A stretch of DNA of 64,000 bases from Branchiostoma floridae (lineage: Eukaryota > Chordata > Leptocardii > Amphioxiformes > Branchiostomatidae): contig NC_049985.1 of NCBI RefSeq assembly GCF_000003815.2, positions 2,446,041 to 2,510,040 of the forward strand. The letters run 5' to 3'. The translations under genes were made by a program, and so were the position numbers. Under the pieces are notes generated by a model. It worked only from the letters and a program-made list of their open reading frames with translations. It was not told the origin of the DNA and made no database searches. The number at the start of each line of letters is the position of its first letter. Position 1 is the first letter of the stretch. Shown piece by piece: positions 30,001-42,000 of the stretch.

Positions 30001-33000
30001 TGGCCAAGCAGCAGGGTTGCTTAAACCACTAGGCCACGGAGACATTTATAGATTTTTAAGAAATTTGTTTTTGCATTGAATGGCCGGATGGCATAGCTGG
30101 CAGATGCGACGTCATGCGAGTTCAATTCCTGGCATTTCTGGTTGGATGTTAATACATGTATGTGCTTAGGAAAAAGTTTTGTAAATGGTAAAAGGTTGTG
30201 GAAGGAGAAGAATGGGTTCCACCTTCCAATACCGTGCCCTAGACACAGTGAGTTAACAACCCACTGCCCATATGGACACAGAAGGCTATGGAACTATACT
30301 AAACTTTTTTTTAATATCATTTTTGTTTCATTAATAGATAAATATCGCGTGTATTTTCAGCCAGTAGGTACCCAATTTTTTCTAGTAATGGGGCTGATTT
30401 ACGTGATCGAGCCACCTGCTCGAACACGGGACCCCCGTTTTATGCCCCTTCCGAAAGACGGATTCATTTGGTGAATTCTTGGTCGGGCTACAGCATCCGG
30501 TTGTCCTTGGTGGTCTCCCATCCAAGAACTGTCCGGACTGCACGTTGCTAAACTTCCAAGATCGAGGGGATCGGGTGTATCAACGCACCACACAGCCATA
30601 GACTTAATCTATGAAAGATCTGTGAACTGCTGCCTATTTTCCAGTGACGTTAGGGAGCCAACACAATATACAACATGACTTCAAACTTTATTGCACTAGA
30701 ACTGCATGGAAAACTATAACAATGGTGCAGAGGCCAATTCACAACTAGCTACACGCTCACTGGTCAACAATTCCGTAAACAATGCGTACCTTGGCTACAT
30801 TACATATTACAAACTAAGGCTTAGGTGACATTTCCGAAAGGGTATGTTTTAAGAAACGAAATATGAAAATGTACAGTTGTATACCTGGAAATATATGCCA
30901 ATCATAGCCTGAATTGATGAATCTTATTTTGACATCTTGTGTATTTTGATGTTGTTTATATAAGTTCTGTAACTCCCGAAAGCTGTCAAGCTGGGTCCTG
31001 ATTTGGAAATGTGACCAAAGCCTAACAAGGGATCAGCCAGATTCAGCCCTTAAACCACTCTGCCCAACACCTCGCAGGTTTCTAACTTCAATTGTTTCAC
31101 AGCATATAATTTTTGTAATTTTTAGTTTTTTTATTTATTTGCAAATCCATGCCCATAGGCTAATTGCAAGGGTACAGACAGTAAAAAGTAACAAGTGTCT
31201 ATTCTATACAGCTACACAATCTATATGCATGATTCTGCATTCTTTACTGGGAGATTTGACTACTTCTTTGGAGGCAGTGGCTGATGAAAAGTCATATAAG
31301 GGCCTTCTTAGTGACAAAGGTGTGAGCTTTGTGGGGCGTTCTGGGGACATCCTTCCCCGGAAAATGTTAAAATTTATAACCCTCAGAAACGTTGTCTCCT
31401 TCCTGAAGATTTAATGAAATTTAATGAAACATTGCCAACATTTTGTACCTTCGTAGTTAAACTACAGAAAACTACGCTGGTTGAAACACAGCGTCGGGGC
31501 CCAAATCATAGGGTAGGGGCCTTTATATTCTACTGCACTTGCGAGAAACCTGCCCTTGTCAACTTGGACTGGGCAAGAGCATTAGGGATGGTGTTGGAGT
31601 CACGGTTAGGCTAAGGGTTGACCGGGGTGTTGGTCAGATAAGCCATGGGCCGAGTTGGTGAAAGGCTGAAGCGTCATACATCTAAATAACAATACCAAGA
31701 CGGTGGATAAAGTCTTGGGTAAAGTAATACAATATTTGTGTTACAAATCACAGTTCAACTTCGATTTAGACTGACATCTACAGTGTACCAGCACAGATGA
31801 ACTTTCAATTTAAGGCCAAACCAATTTGTTTCCTTGATTCCCAGACATTTTAATTTGAAAATGATAGCAAGCAGATAAGGGCAGGAAGGAAAACAATATG
31901 ATATCTATTCATGGCATGAACCAGGGCCTTGAGCTTTGATTACGTTATGTATTTTCCAGTTAGGCATATTGTTTTAAATATGAAAACCAAAAATCAAATT
32001 GGTGTTGCCTAATAACAATACCAAAGATTTACATAATGAAAATATTATTTCAACACGTTATATTTTTTTAAAGATAAGTACTTTGTAAAGCTTCAACGCT
32101 TTGTCAGTAGCTTTTGTACGCATGTTAGGGTTGAATGGATTTAAGGTCGGACAGAAGGACCATTTTCTGTTTCAAACGTTGGCTAATGACCAACCAAGGA
32201 AGCTTCCATATCTTCTCGTATTTCAGTTTAAATTGGCAGTACTGACGAAAGGTAGCCAATTTATGCAGGCCTAGGGTCTGAAACGTGGTATCCTACGGGG
32301 AAGAAAATGTTGTTTGCAACGCCTTTTGTGCCTGAAGCTTGTCTCTGACGTGGAAGGTATTCAGCTGCTGATTTTTCAATCAAGTTTGTAATAACTGTTG
32401 TAAGTAGCCACCTTTGTACCTGTAGTTTTGGGTGTCCATCATTCTCAGTCTAACACATAGCAAGAATTTTCTAGTAACTGCTTCATATAACAGAGCTGGC
32501 ATCGTACACGTGTGTATTTTTCTATCAGGATAGGTATCGTTAACATGTATGAGTCAGAACATTCCCGTTATTCATGTCTGATGTGAAGCAGAGATTAATA
32601 TAATTGCATCTCTAAATAAAGGACATTGCCAAGGGATAGGTATCAACATGAAGCTTTCCAGCTAAAACAGTTATCACAAAATTCTTCCAATTAAGTTTAA
32701 GTTGCCAGTAAATTGTAACTAGAATCAGACTGAAAGAGAGACACTTCTGATCATTTCTGTCTTAATTGAGTCGTTCTAATGTCCTGTGCAAAGTACAATA
32801 TTACGAAGTAAATGTTTCACTTACAGAATGATATTGGTACATCAATTCACTAAAACAACACTGAATCCAACTGAATATGGCTCGTTCTCAGTGAAATGTG
32901 CAAAGTAGCCATTGGAGTTTCAAAAATAGCTCATTTTTCAGTCACACCTATACCCTATTGTTAGGACAATTCCTCCATTAATGATAGCCAAAAAATGCCA

Positions 33001-36000
33001 GCTTAGTGTTTTCCCACCTGTGGCTATAATTTCTTCCGAGCCATCAACGAATACTAATTATGTTGTGGTATATCTTTTGTTAAAGTTACAATTATAGGTA
33101 ATGGGAAAATAAAGAAAGAAAGACTGATTTTGTATGTAGTTTGCTTCATATCAAGTCCTAACGACTGGCGACATCTTGTTGCACATTTCACTTGAGAAGC
33201 AGCTATAAGTGTTAGACTTTCATAATTATGTCATTTTAGGCAACACAAAGAGTAAACAACATCCTTGCCTAATCGATAGTGCAACACTCATCAAAACTAA
33301 ACGTCAAGACATTACAATATTAATAATTAATGGGCATTCCACTCCAGAAGAAAGTGTTCCAATAGATAATGAATCTGTTCAATAAATACATTATCAGCTG
33401 ACCTTATGTGAGATTCCAATTACGCGATGTATGTTTTGTAAATTTAAACAATATGGCACTCAATAAACCCAAGCAGACCCTATCCATGCATTCTCTATAC
33501 ATATGGATACTTCCTTTATCATGCATATTTTCTGAATACACAAGGAGCACTAAGCACACCAAGAAGGACAATTTCTCATCAGTAGATGTCAAAGATTACA
33601 GAACAAGATGAGTTTTTCTTAGTGCTGCTGAAATTAGTATTGAATTGTTACCAAACTTTAGTCTGGCATTGTCAGGCACATTGTATTCATCCATAGGCTT
33701 AGATTGATTAGAGGGTACTAGCTAAGGAGAGTTTAGTGAAATACTGAATCCTTTATAATGCGTGTTGTGCAACATTATCATATAACGTGAAGTACTATGC
33801 ATTTGTTCCTAAAATTGATATTCATCGGAAAATAATGCTCCCTTCTGGAGTACAATGCCCCTTTAAAGATAAAGCAAGGTCAGTTTTCAGTCCTCATGAT
33901 GGAACTTTTTTTGTGCCTGTTGTACATGTATCTGATAAAGGGTATACTAAGCTGCTACCCTCCAATTATTATGGATTTCTTAACTTTTCTTTGTATTGCA
34001 TACCCGGTAAACCATCTTATGGCACAACACGCAAGGTTCTTACTGAAATGTACAGGCTGCATAAATTATACAGACAGATTTATTTGATCCACTCACACCG
34101 GGAAGGACCCCTACTCATTTTGATATGTGTGGTGGGTGCTTTTACGTCCTGTCCGAGGGACGGCCCTAACCAAAGCTAGGTACTCATTTTCACCTGAGTG
34201 AAGTGAGGAAATTCATGTTAAGTGCCTTTCCCAAGGGTACAACGTCAGAGCATATGAGAGGACCTGAACCCAGTACCTCTGTGCTATTAGCCAAACACCC
34301 TACCATTATGCTACGCGACGCCACAAATTCATTGAGTAAGACGCAGTTTCAAAAGATGCGTGAATTTAACATAAATTTAGAAGACTTGGGACAATCATGC
34401 ATGTCCTAGCTTTCAATGACTGTACAGAGGTTTAATTTTGATAATGTTTCAGTATAGCAAGGGTAATCAGTGCCTAGAATTATTCTGAGTGCACACTTTT
34501 GTTCGCTGTACAATGTAAGTGATGAAATTCTAGTCTGCATTCCATATACCGAGGCTGTGTTGTACATGGTTGGATAGACACATGGTAAATAAATTTCACA
34601 AAGATCTTAAGCATAGCGTTTTAGTTTTTAAGTAAACAAGATCAAGAACTTGCTTTTTGCCATTTTGTGTTAGCAGAAATCCAGAGACCTGAAAATACAC
34701 TCATCTTCAGTGTGCTCAGTTGCTTTCCCATTCATCAGTAGCAGCAGCAGTACAAGGGGATGAATTCCTTCATGAAAGAAATGCTAATCGATTTGCACCT
34801 AGTTTCATTCATTACAATCAGTGACATGTGATTTTCTGACAACCACACAGCTAGTTATAGAATTGGTACAACAAGCCTAACTCTGCTCATTGGAATGGGC
34901 ATAAATAAATGAATCCAATTTATAGGATTGGTACAACAAGCCTACCTCTGCCCATTGTGATGGGCATAAATGAATAAATGAATTCAAGTTATAGGATTGG
35001 TACAACAAGCCTACCTCTGCCCATTGCAAATTGGAATGGGCATAAATGAATAAATAAAAGTATTCAAGTTATAGGATTGGTACAACAAGCCTACCTCTGC
35101 CCATTGGGGTGGGCATAAATGAATAAATATATTCATTATTTATTTATATAGGATTGGTACATCAACCCTATCTCTGCCCATTTGGACGGGCATGAATAAA
35201 TAAATAAAAGTTGTAGGATTTGTACAACAGGCCTACCTCTGCCCATTGGGGCTGCGCTGGTCATGCCCCTTGTCCAAGTTCTTCAGTTTTCTTAATCCAA
35301 GTCAAAAGTCTTTTGAAAGTACGTCCACATACACTTGCATGACCACAGTTGTTCTTGGGTAATTCTGTTCGTAAATCTTGGATAGTTCTGTTCCTAAATC
35401 TAAAGTTATGTTCCTAATTTGTCTAAATCCATTCTGCTGACCGCTTTGTTTCACTGTTTTAAGACAGCGTTCCTTCTTTTGAGTGTCTCGTATTCAGGGT
35501 TGGCTTTTCCTGCGCTGACACCACAGTGGATTTTCCAAAGCTAGCGCATCCAGAGTGTTTCCTACTGTTGCCTCATCGGTCTTGGTGTCCAACATCGATG
35601 TAGGAACGTCCGACGATTCTTCATCCAAGTGGAGTTGTTCGGAAAGGGCTTCCATGATGTCCTCTCTGGAACGTGGTGTTGGTTCGGCATGCACCTCTGC
35701 CCGGACTTTTATCTTGAATGGTCCCTCTGAAGCGGTCTGATGGCCATGGTTGTCTGTACAAGACGCTAGTTCTAGTCTCATGTCTACCTGTGCACCCTTC
35801 AATGTCGGCATCGGGCTCCCTACAGGAGTTTGAGCTGGCGTCAATTCTGAGGCTGGCGTATATGTACCTTGCCCAGGACTGGAGATAGTTGCCATCTCCA
35901 TGTCCTGATACTGCCGTGCTGGCGGTACCGCAAGTGGTGTGTTGGTTGGGAAACCACACAGCTCTTTAAAGGCTCTGCGAAACTTAGGCAGCCGAAAGCT

Positions 36001-39000
36001 GTAGATGATGGGGTTGGCCATGGACGATAGTGTCAGGTACAGAAGGATGGACACATGTTCAGCAATGATCATTGAAGGTGATATGTCCTCTTTGCTGATC
36101 AAAGCCCGTCCTATGGCCACCTGGAAACCAACAGTGACTGCGGATACAGTCAGAACGATAGCATGTGTCACCATCAGTTTGAATGCCTTGGTCTGGAAGA
36201 CCAGCAGGTTGCGGTTCTCATCCCTTTCCTGTTGTCTCCTGGCTTCCTTGAAGACGAGGCAGTAGAGCATTGCAATGAAGAGAGTGGCGAGGCTACAGAC
36301 AAGGAAGTTGATGCTTCTCAAAATGGAAGTGAAGGTGACACTGCTCACAGGTTCCCATTCACATGTCAGACTGTTTTTTCCTCCAAAAGCCACAGATGCT
36401 ATTCCAACGAACAAGGAGTAGGCCCTGACTGTCAAGATGCCAGCAACCACCCATTTTGTGGTGACTTTGTCGTGGTAGTGTAGGGGGTTGCACATGAAGT
36501 GGTACAGATCTACCGCCATCATGACAAATGTACCACACATAGACAACACACATGGCGGCCCTACCAGTAATCTAGCTTTGCACCACAGATGTTCCCCGCC
36601 AACATCTTGCTGCAAAAGCGCATACACGCGGATCGGAATCAGGCAACTTGTGAAGATGATGTCGTCCACTGCAAGATTGCAGCGAAGGTAATTGCTCGGC
36701 TTGTGCAGATACCCTTTTTTCCAGACCACGAAAATGAGTAGCAGTCCGCATCCTACCGACAGTACCAGGCTGATGATGAGGTACGTTACCTGGAGAGTGC
36801 GAGATGTTGAGCCGAGGGATAGAACACGGTTGATATCATCTTCGTCTGACGGACCGTCAGTTTCTTCTTCCATATTGAAAGCCAAATAGCACAAAAATAG
36901 GCCACTCAAGCCAGGAATGGTGCACTGCTTTCTCGATAGCTGAACAGACTACTGAGGCAGCAGTATGCAGAGTGGCAAGTACTGGCTAAAGATAACCAAT
37001 TTATGCATCGCGCTGAAGGTGATGTCCTAATGAGAAGAAATTGTTGCTTGTGACCTCTTTCTGTGCACGAAGGTTGCCTCTGACGTCAAAAGGTTAGCAG
37101 CTGATCTTGACATGAAGTTTTTAATAGCTGTTGTAGTCAGCAGACTTCCTGCCTGCAGATTCGGGTGTCTATCAGCCTCAGTCTAACAGGTGGCAAGAAT
37201 TTTCTTATAACTGCTTCAGTGTTTTTATTCCATTGAGGACAGGCTAATTTCCTGATAACATCTACATGTATGTTATTTTCATAATATATTAGCTTCTTTT
37301 TTCTATGAAAGTTAACTTTCTGATTGTTTATTGCCTTCGTTAAATATGTACATAAAATGGAAAAAATATCGCAACAGCTAAAAACAAAATAAGTAACCAT
37401 AACAAAAAGTGGGAACCCTTATACCTGTTTCTGTAATATCACTACCACAAGTACTTACCTGTCAGTGTATTTGCACTTGTCTGTTCTCGTTTAAGTTTTC
37501 TTGTATTGTATTTTTTTTTTTTTTATCTCAATAAAGTTTGGAAAAAAAAAACTTTCTGATTAAGACTTTTTAATATAAGTTCGAAACTGGTAATTGCACG
37601 TTTTTCCAAAGATATTAGGAAGCCAACACCTGCACAAGACACCAAACTTCATTGCACTAGAACGGCATGGCAAACTATACAGTACAGAGACCAATTCCCA
37701 AGCAAGTACACAGGTCAACGATTCTGTAAATGTACCTGAACTACGTTACATGACTTACAAGGGGTCAGGGCAATATGGCCCTTTAACAACTCAAGAGCAT
37801 GAGGGCTAGGGTTACTGTTGGGGTTAGGGTTCAGGTTAAGGTGTTGACAGGGGTGTTGGTCTTATTAGCCATAGTCCAAGTTGGTAAATTTAGGGCGAAA
37901 GAGTTTTGTGTTACTGCTTGCAGGTTCCTTAAGAATAAGATCAAAAAGACTCTCCAGTGCAGTCCACAGTTTTATTTCCCTCTCTCTCTCTCTCTCTCAC
38001 TTCTTACACTGTGTGTCTTACTCTGGAGCTCCTTCCAGACTGTCAGACCTCCCTTCCTTCTCCCCCTGACCTACTTCCTCCATGCAACCCCCATGGAGGC
38101 TGATACACTATACCTTATATACCTTTAAGTTAACATAACATCATGATTGTATGGGACAGTTACATGTACCGGTACAGAGATGTAGGTACAGGTCCAGACC
38201 TGTACCTGTACCTGTACCTGAACAAAACTCCTCGCCTGAAAGATCTGTTGCATCTAGGTGTCACTTTGGTCATGTTTGGTATGGCATGAGACCGTGTAGT
38301 TAGGAGATTAAAACATTTTTCTTTAAGATGGCTCTGATTTCAAGTTTCGGCGCTGCATTTTGCGTCTTTTCCATTGCTAACGTTTCGTCTTTGTGGTAGT
38401 ATTCAGGCGTCTTCAGTCACAAACTAAGCATATACATGTACATGTACTTGGTGAAAGTTTATATCAGTATAGTACCAGTACTTCATGATCCAGTATTTTG
38501 GAGCTGTACCGAATCGCTTTTTGCAATACAGTACCGTTACACAGTGCCGGTACGCAGCCTTACATACACCCTGGGGGAAGGAAGGGAATACCACACTAAA
38601 ACCGTGTCTGCATTTTTTCTTAAACTATTCTAGGCATACAACATCTTACATCTGAATCACAATACTGAGATTAGAGTTGGACAATTAAAATTTTGTGTGT
38701 TGGAACTTACAATTCAACTTCGATTTAGAATGACTTCTGCCAACACAGATGAACTTTCAAGTTAATAACGTATAATAAATGAATCAAAGCATATCATATT
38801 ATGGGTTGACAAAAGAATCATTTTCTGTATGAAGTCAGGTTGACTAATATATGCTTGTACTTAAAATATTAAAGTTTGACTAATACATGCTTGTAGTAAA
38901 ATGTTAAAGTTTGACTGATACATGCTTTTGCTTAAAATGTTATCGACTAATACATGCTTGCACTTAAAATTCTAAAGTTTAATTTGGCAGTATACTCGAT

Positions 39001-42000
39001 GTACAGTACTGTCTAAAGATAGGCAGTTTATGCAGGGGCTGAAACTTCATCTCCTACTGAGAAGAAGATCATGTTTGTGTCACTCTTTGTGTACGAAACC
39101 TGCCTCTGATGTAGAAGGTATTCACAGCCGATCTTCAAGTTAAGTTTTTAATAGCTGTTGTAGTCGGCAACCTGCCTACCTGTAGATTTGGGTGTCCATC
39201 ATCCTCAGTCTAACACAGCAAGAATTTTCTAGTAACTGCTTCATATAACAGAGCTGGTGTTTTTTTCTACAAGGCTAAGCAACGTAAACATGTATAAAAA
39301 CATTCACCTCTGATGTGAAGCAGAGAATGTATCTCTCAATGAAAGACATTTTTTTAGAAGTATCAACAGACTAAAGGGCTTTCCAGCAGGAACAGTTTTT
39401 ACAAAATTCTTCCAATGAGTTTCAGTTTAAGTTGTGTGAAAATTCTTGCTAGAACCAGACTGAAAGGGAGACACTTAACTTTTATCTGCATGGAATAGTT
39501 AATATGTTAATATAAGTCTTCTGTACAAAGTACTTGTAAGTCATGTAAATTGGTGCATTATCAGTACTTCAGTTCACTAAAACAACACTGAACCCAAGCA
39601 ATATAAGGATTTTTCTTCATGAAATGTACAAAATGCAACTTAAGTTTCAAAGATGGGTAATTTTTCAGTCAGACGTTACCTATTTTCTCCATTAAAGATG
39701 GCCCAAAAATGACAGCTTATTAGTTTCCCACCTGTGGCTATAATTTCTTCCGAGGCATCAACCTATACTAATGTTGTGGTGCATCTTTTGTAAAACATAA
39801 TAGGCGTGGTGGGAAATTACAGAAAGACTAAAGTTGCCTTTACTTTACCTCTTATCAAGTCGAAAAAGATTTGGGACAGCAGTTTGCACATTTCAGTGAG
39901 AAAAAGCCATGACTGTTACACTTATGAATTACATCATTTTAGGCAATACATAATGAACATTCTTTATGGTCAAGCACTCACCAAAACTAAAAGTCAAGAC
40001 ATTCCAATATTTACTATGAACAATAAGAAATTGATTTAAGAAAAAAAAACAAGACTTTTTTCCTCTTCGGGGATGGTCAGATAGACTAAAATAGGCAAAC
40101 ATGTTCTGGCATTTGATGACTGTACAGTTGGAGGTTTAATTTTGATAATGCTTCAGTACCTAGAATTACTCTGAGGGCACAGATATGTACTTGTCCTAGT
40201 TGATGAGACTGTTGGCTAGTTAAGTCTGCATTCCATACTACGACACTGGGTCTGCATAGTCTGTGGTTCGACAGACACAAAGCAAATAGATTTCCCAAAG
40301 ATATTCAGTGCAGACAGCATTTTAGTTTCTTATTTATCCAAAAAAAAGGCAAAAGCTTGCTTTTTGGTTGCATGTTTTCCCATTTCATGTCAGTAGAAAT
40401 CCATAGACCTGAAATACGCTCATTTTCAGTGTCAGTACTCAATTCCTTTTGGTAGCACTACAAGGGGAGGAATTCCTTCATGAAAGAACTTCTGCCCATT
40501 GCAAATTGGGATCGGCATAAGTAAATCAATAAATTATTGTTATAGGATTGGTACAACAAGCCTAATTCTGCCCATTATATATTGTGATAGGCATAAATCA
40601 ATCAATCAATAAATCAATGTTACAGGATTGGTACAACAAGGTTACCTCTTCCCATTGCAAATTGGGATGGGTATGAATAAATAGATTAATAAATTGATTA
40701 ATGTTGTAGGATTGGTACAACAAGCCTACCTCTGCCCATTGTGATGGGCATAAATAAATTAATAAGTCCAAGTTATACGATTGATACAACAAGCCTACCT
40801 CTGCCCATTGGCATAAATAAATTAATAAATTCAAGTTATACGATTGGTACAACAAGCCTACCTCTGCTCATTGTGATGGGCATAAATAAATAAATAAAAG
40901 TTGTAGGATTGGTACAACAAGCCTACTTTTTGCCCATTGGGATTGGCACAAGCGAATAAATGAATTCAAGTTATAGGATTGGTACAACAAGCCTACCTCT
41001 GCCCATTGAGATGGGCATAAATAAATAAATAAATAAAAGTTATAGGATTGGTACAACAAGCCTATCTCTGCCCATTGAGATGGGCATAAATAAATAAATA
41101 AATAAAAGTTATAGGATTGGTACAACAAGCCTACCTCTGCCCATTGAGATGGGCATAAATAAATAAATAAATAAAAGTTATAGGATTGGTACAACAAGCC
41201 TATCTCTGCCCATTGGGATGGGCATGAATAAATAAATAAAAGTTGTAGGATTGATACAACAAGCCTACTTCTGCCCATTGGGATGGGCATGAATAAAGAA
41301 ATAAATAAAAGTTGTAGGATTGGTACAACAAGCCTACTTTTTGCCCATTGGGATTGGCACAAATAAATAAATGAATTCAAGTTATAGGATTGGTACAACA
41401 AGCTTACCTCTGCCCATTAGGATGGGTGGTGATACGCTGCACTGGTCATGCCCTTTGTCCAAATTCTTCAGTTTTCTTAATCCAAGCCAACTTGCATGAC
41501 CACAGTTGTCCTTGGGTAGTTCTGTTCCTAAATCTTGGATAGTTCTGTTCCTAAATCTTGGGTAGTTCTGTTCCTAAATCTTGGTAGTTCTGTTCCTTAA
41601 TCTTGGGTAGTTCTGTCCCAAAATCTTGTGTAGTTCTGTTCCTAACTTGTCTGAATCTATTCCACTGCCTGTTTTGTTTCACTGTTTCAAGAGAGCGAAG
41701 TTCCCTCAGATTCGGGGTTTCCTTTTCGTGCGCTGGCTTGTGTCTTCTTGCCATGCTATCTTTGGATGCCCTGGTGGATTTTCCAAAGCTAGCGCATCCA
41801 TAGTATGTCCTACTGTTGCTTCATCGGTGTCGGTGTCCAATGTAGGGATGTCAGATGATTCTTCATCCAAGTGCAGTTGTTCGGGAAGTGCTTCCCTGAT
41901 GTCCTTATCACTGGAACGTGGTGTTGGTTCGGCATGCACCTCTGCCAGGACTGTCATCTTGTATGGTTGCCCTGAAGCCGTCTTATGGCCATGCCTTCCT

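Larger units (their letters stand above)
30650..37600. repeat. Segmental duplication unit A (contains GPCR 1)
   Basis: Starts TTAGGGAGCCAACAC…TTATTGCACTAGAACTGCAT and ends near CTGATTAAGACTTTTT…GAAACTGGTAA. Both ends, the GPCR gene, the downstream minisatellite, and several intergenic blocks (CCACCTGTGGCTATAATTTC at 33016 and 39730) recur in the same order in unit B. Apart from the GPCR and the named repeats, no gene was recognised in 30650-34850. Confidence 0.85.

Noticed and set aside
30488-30602. Functional 5S rRNA gene on the minus strand
   Set aside because: Too many substitutions and an attached SINE body; a 5S-derived SINE fits better.
33787-34179. 130-codon open frame on the plus strand
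   Set aside because: No recognisable motif. Its last third runs into the minus-strand SINE at 34130-34325, and unit B has no matching frame.
40868-41401. 177-codon open frame on the minus strand with repeated LLYQSYN…CPSQWAEVG
   Set aside because: It is the minisatellite read in a frame that happens to lack stops; no start context, no homologue and no conservation beyond the repeat unit.
34858-41425. CRISPR-like repeat array
   Set aside because: Head-to-tail minisatellite units without unique spacers in a eukaryotic intron; no cas genes.
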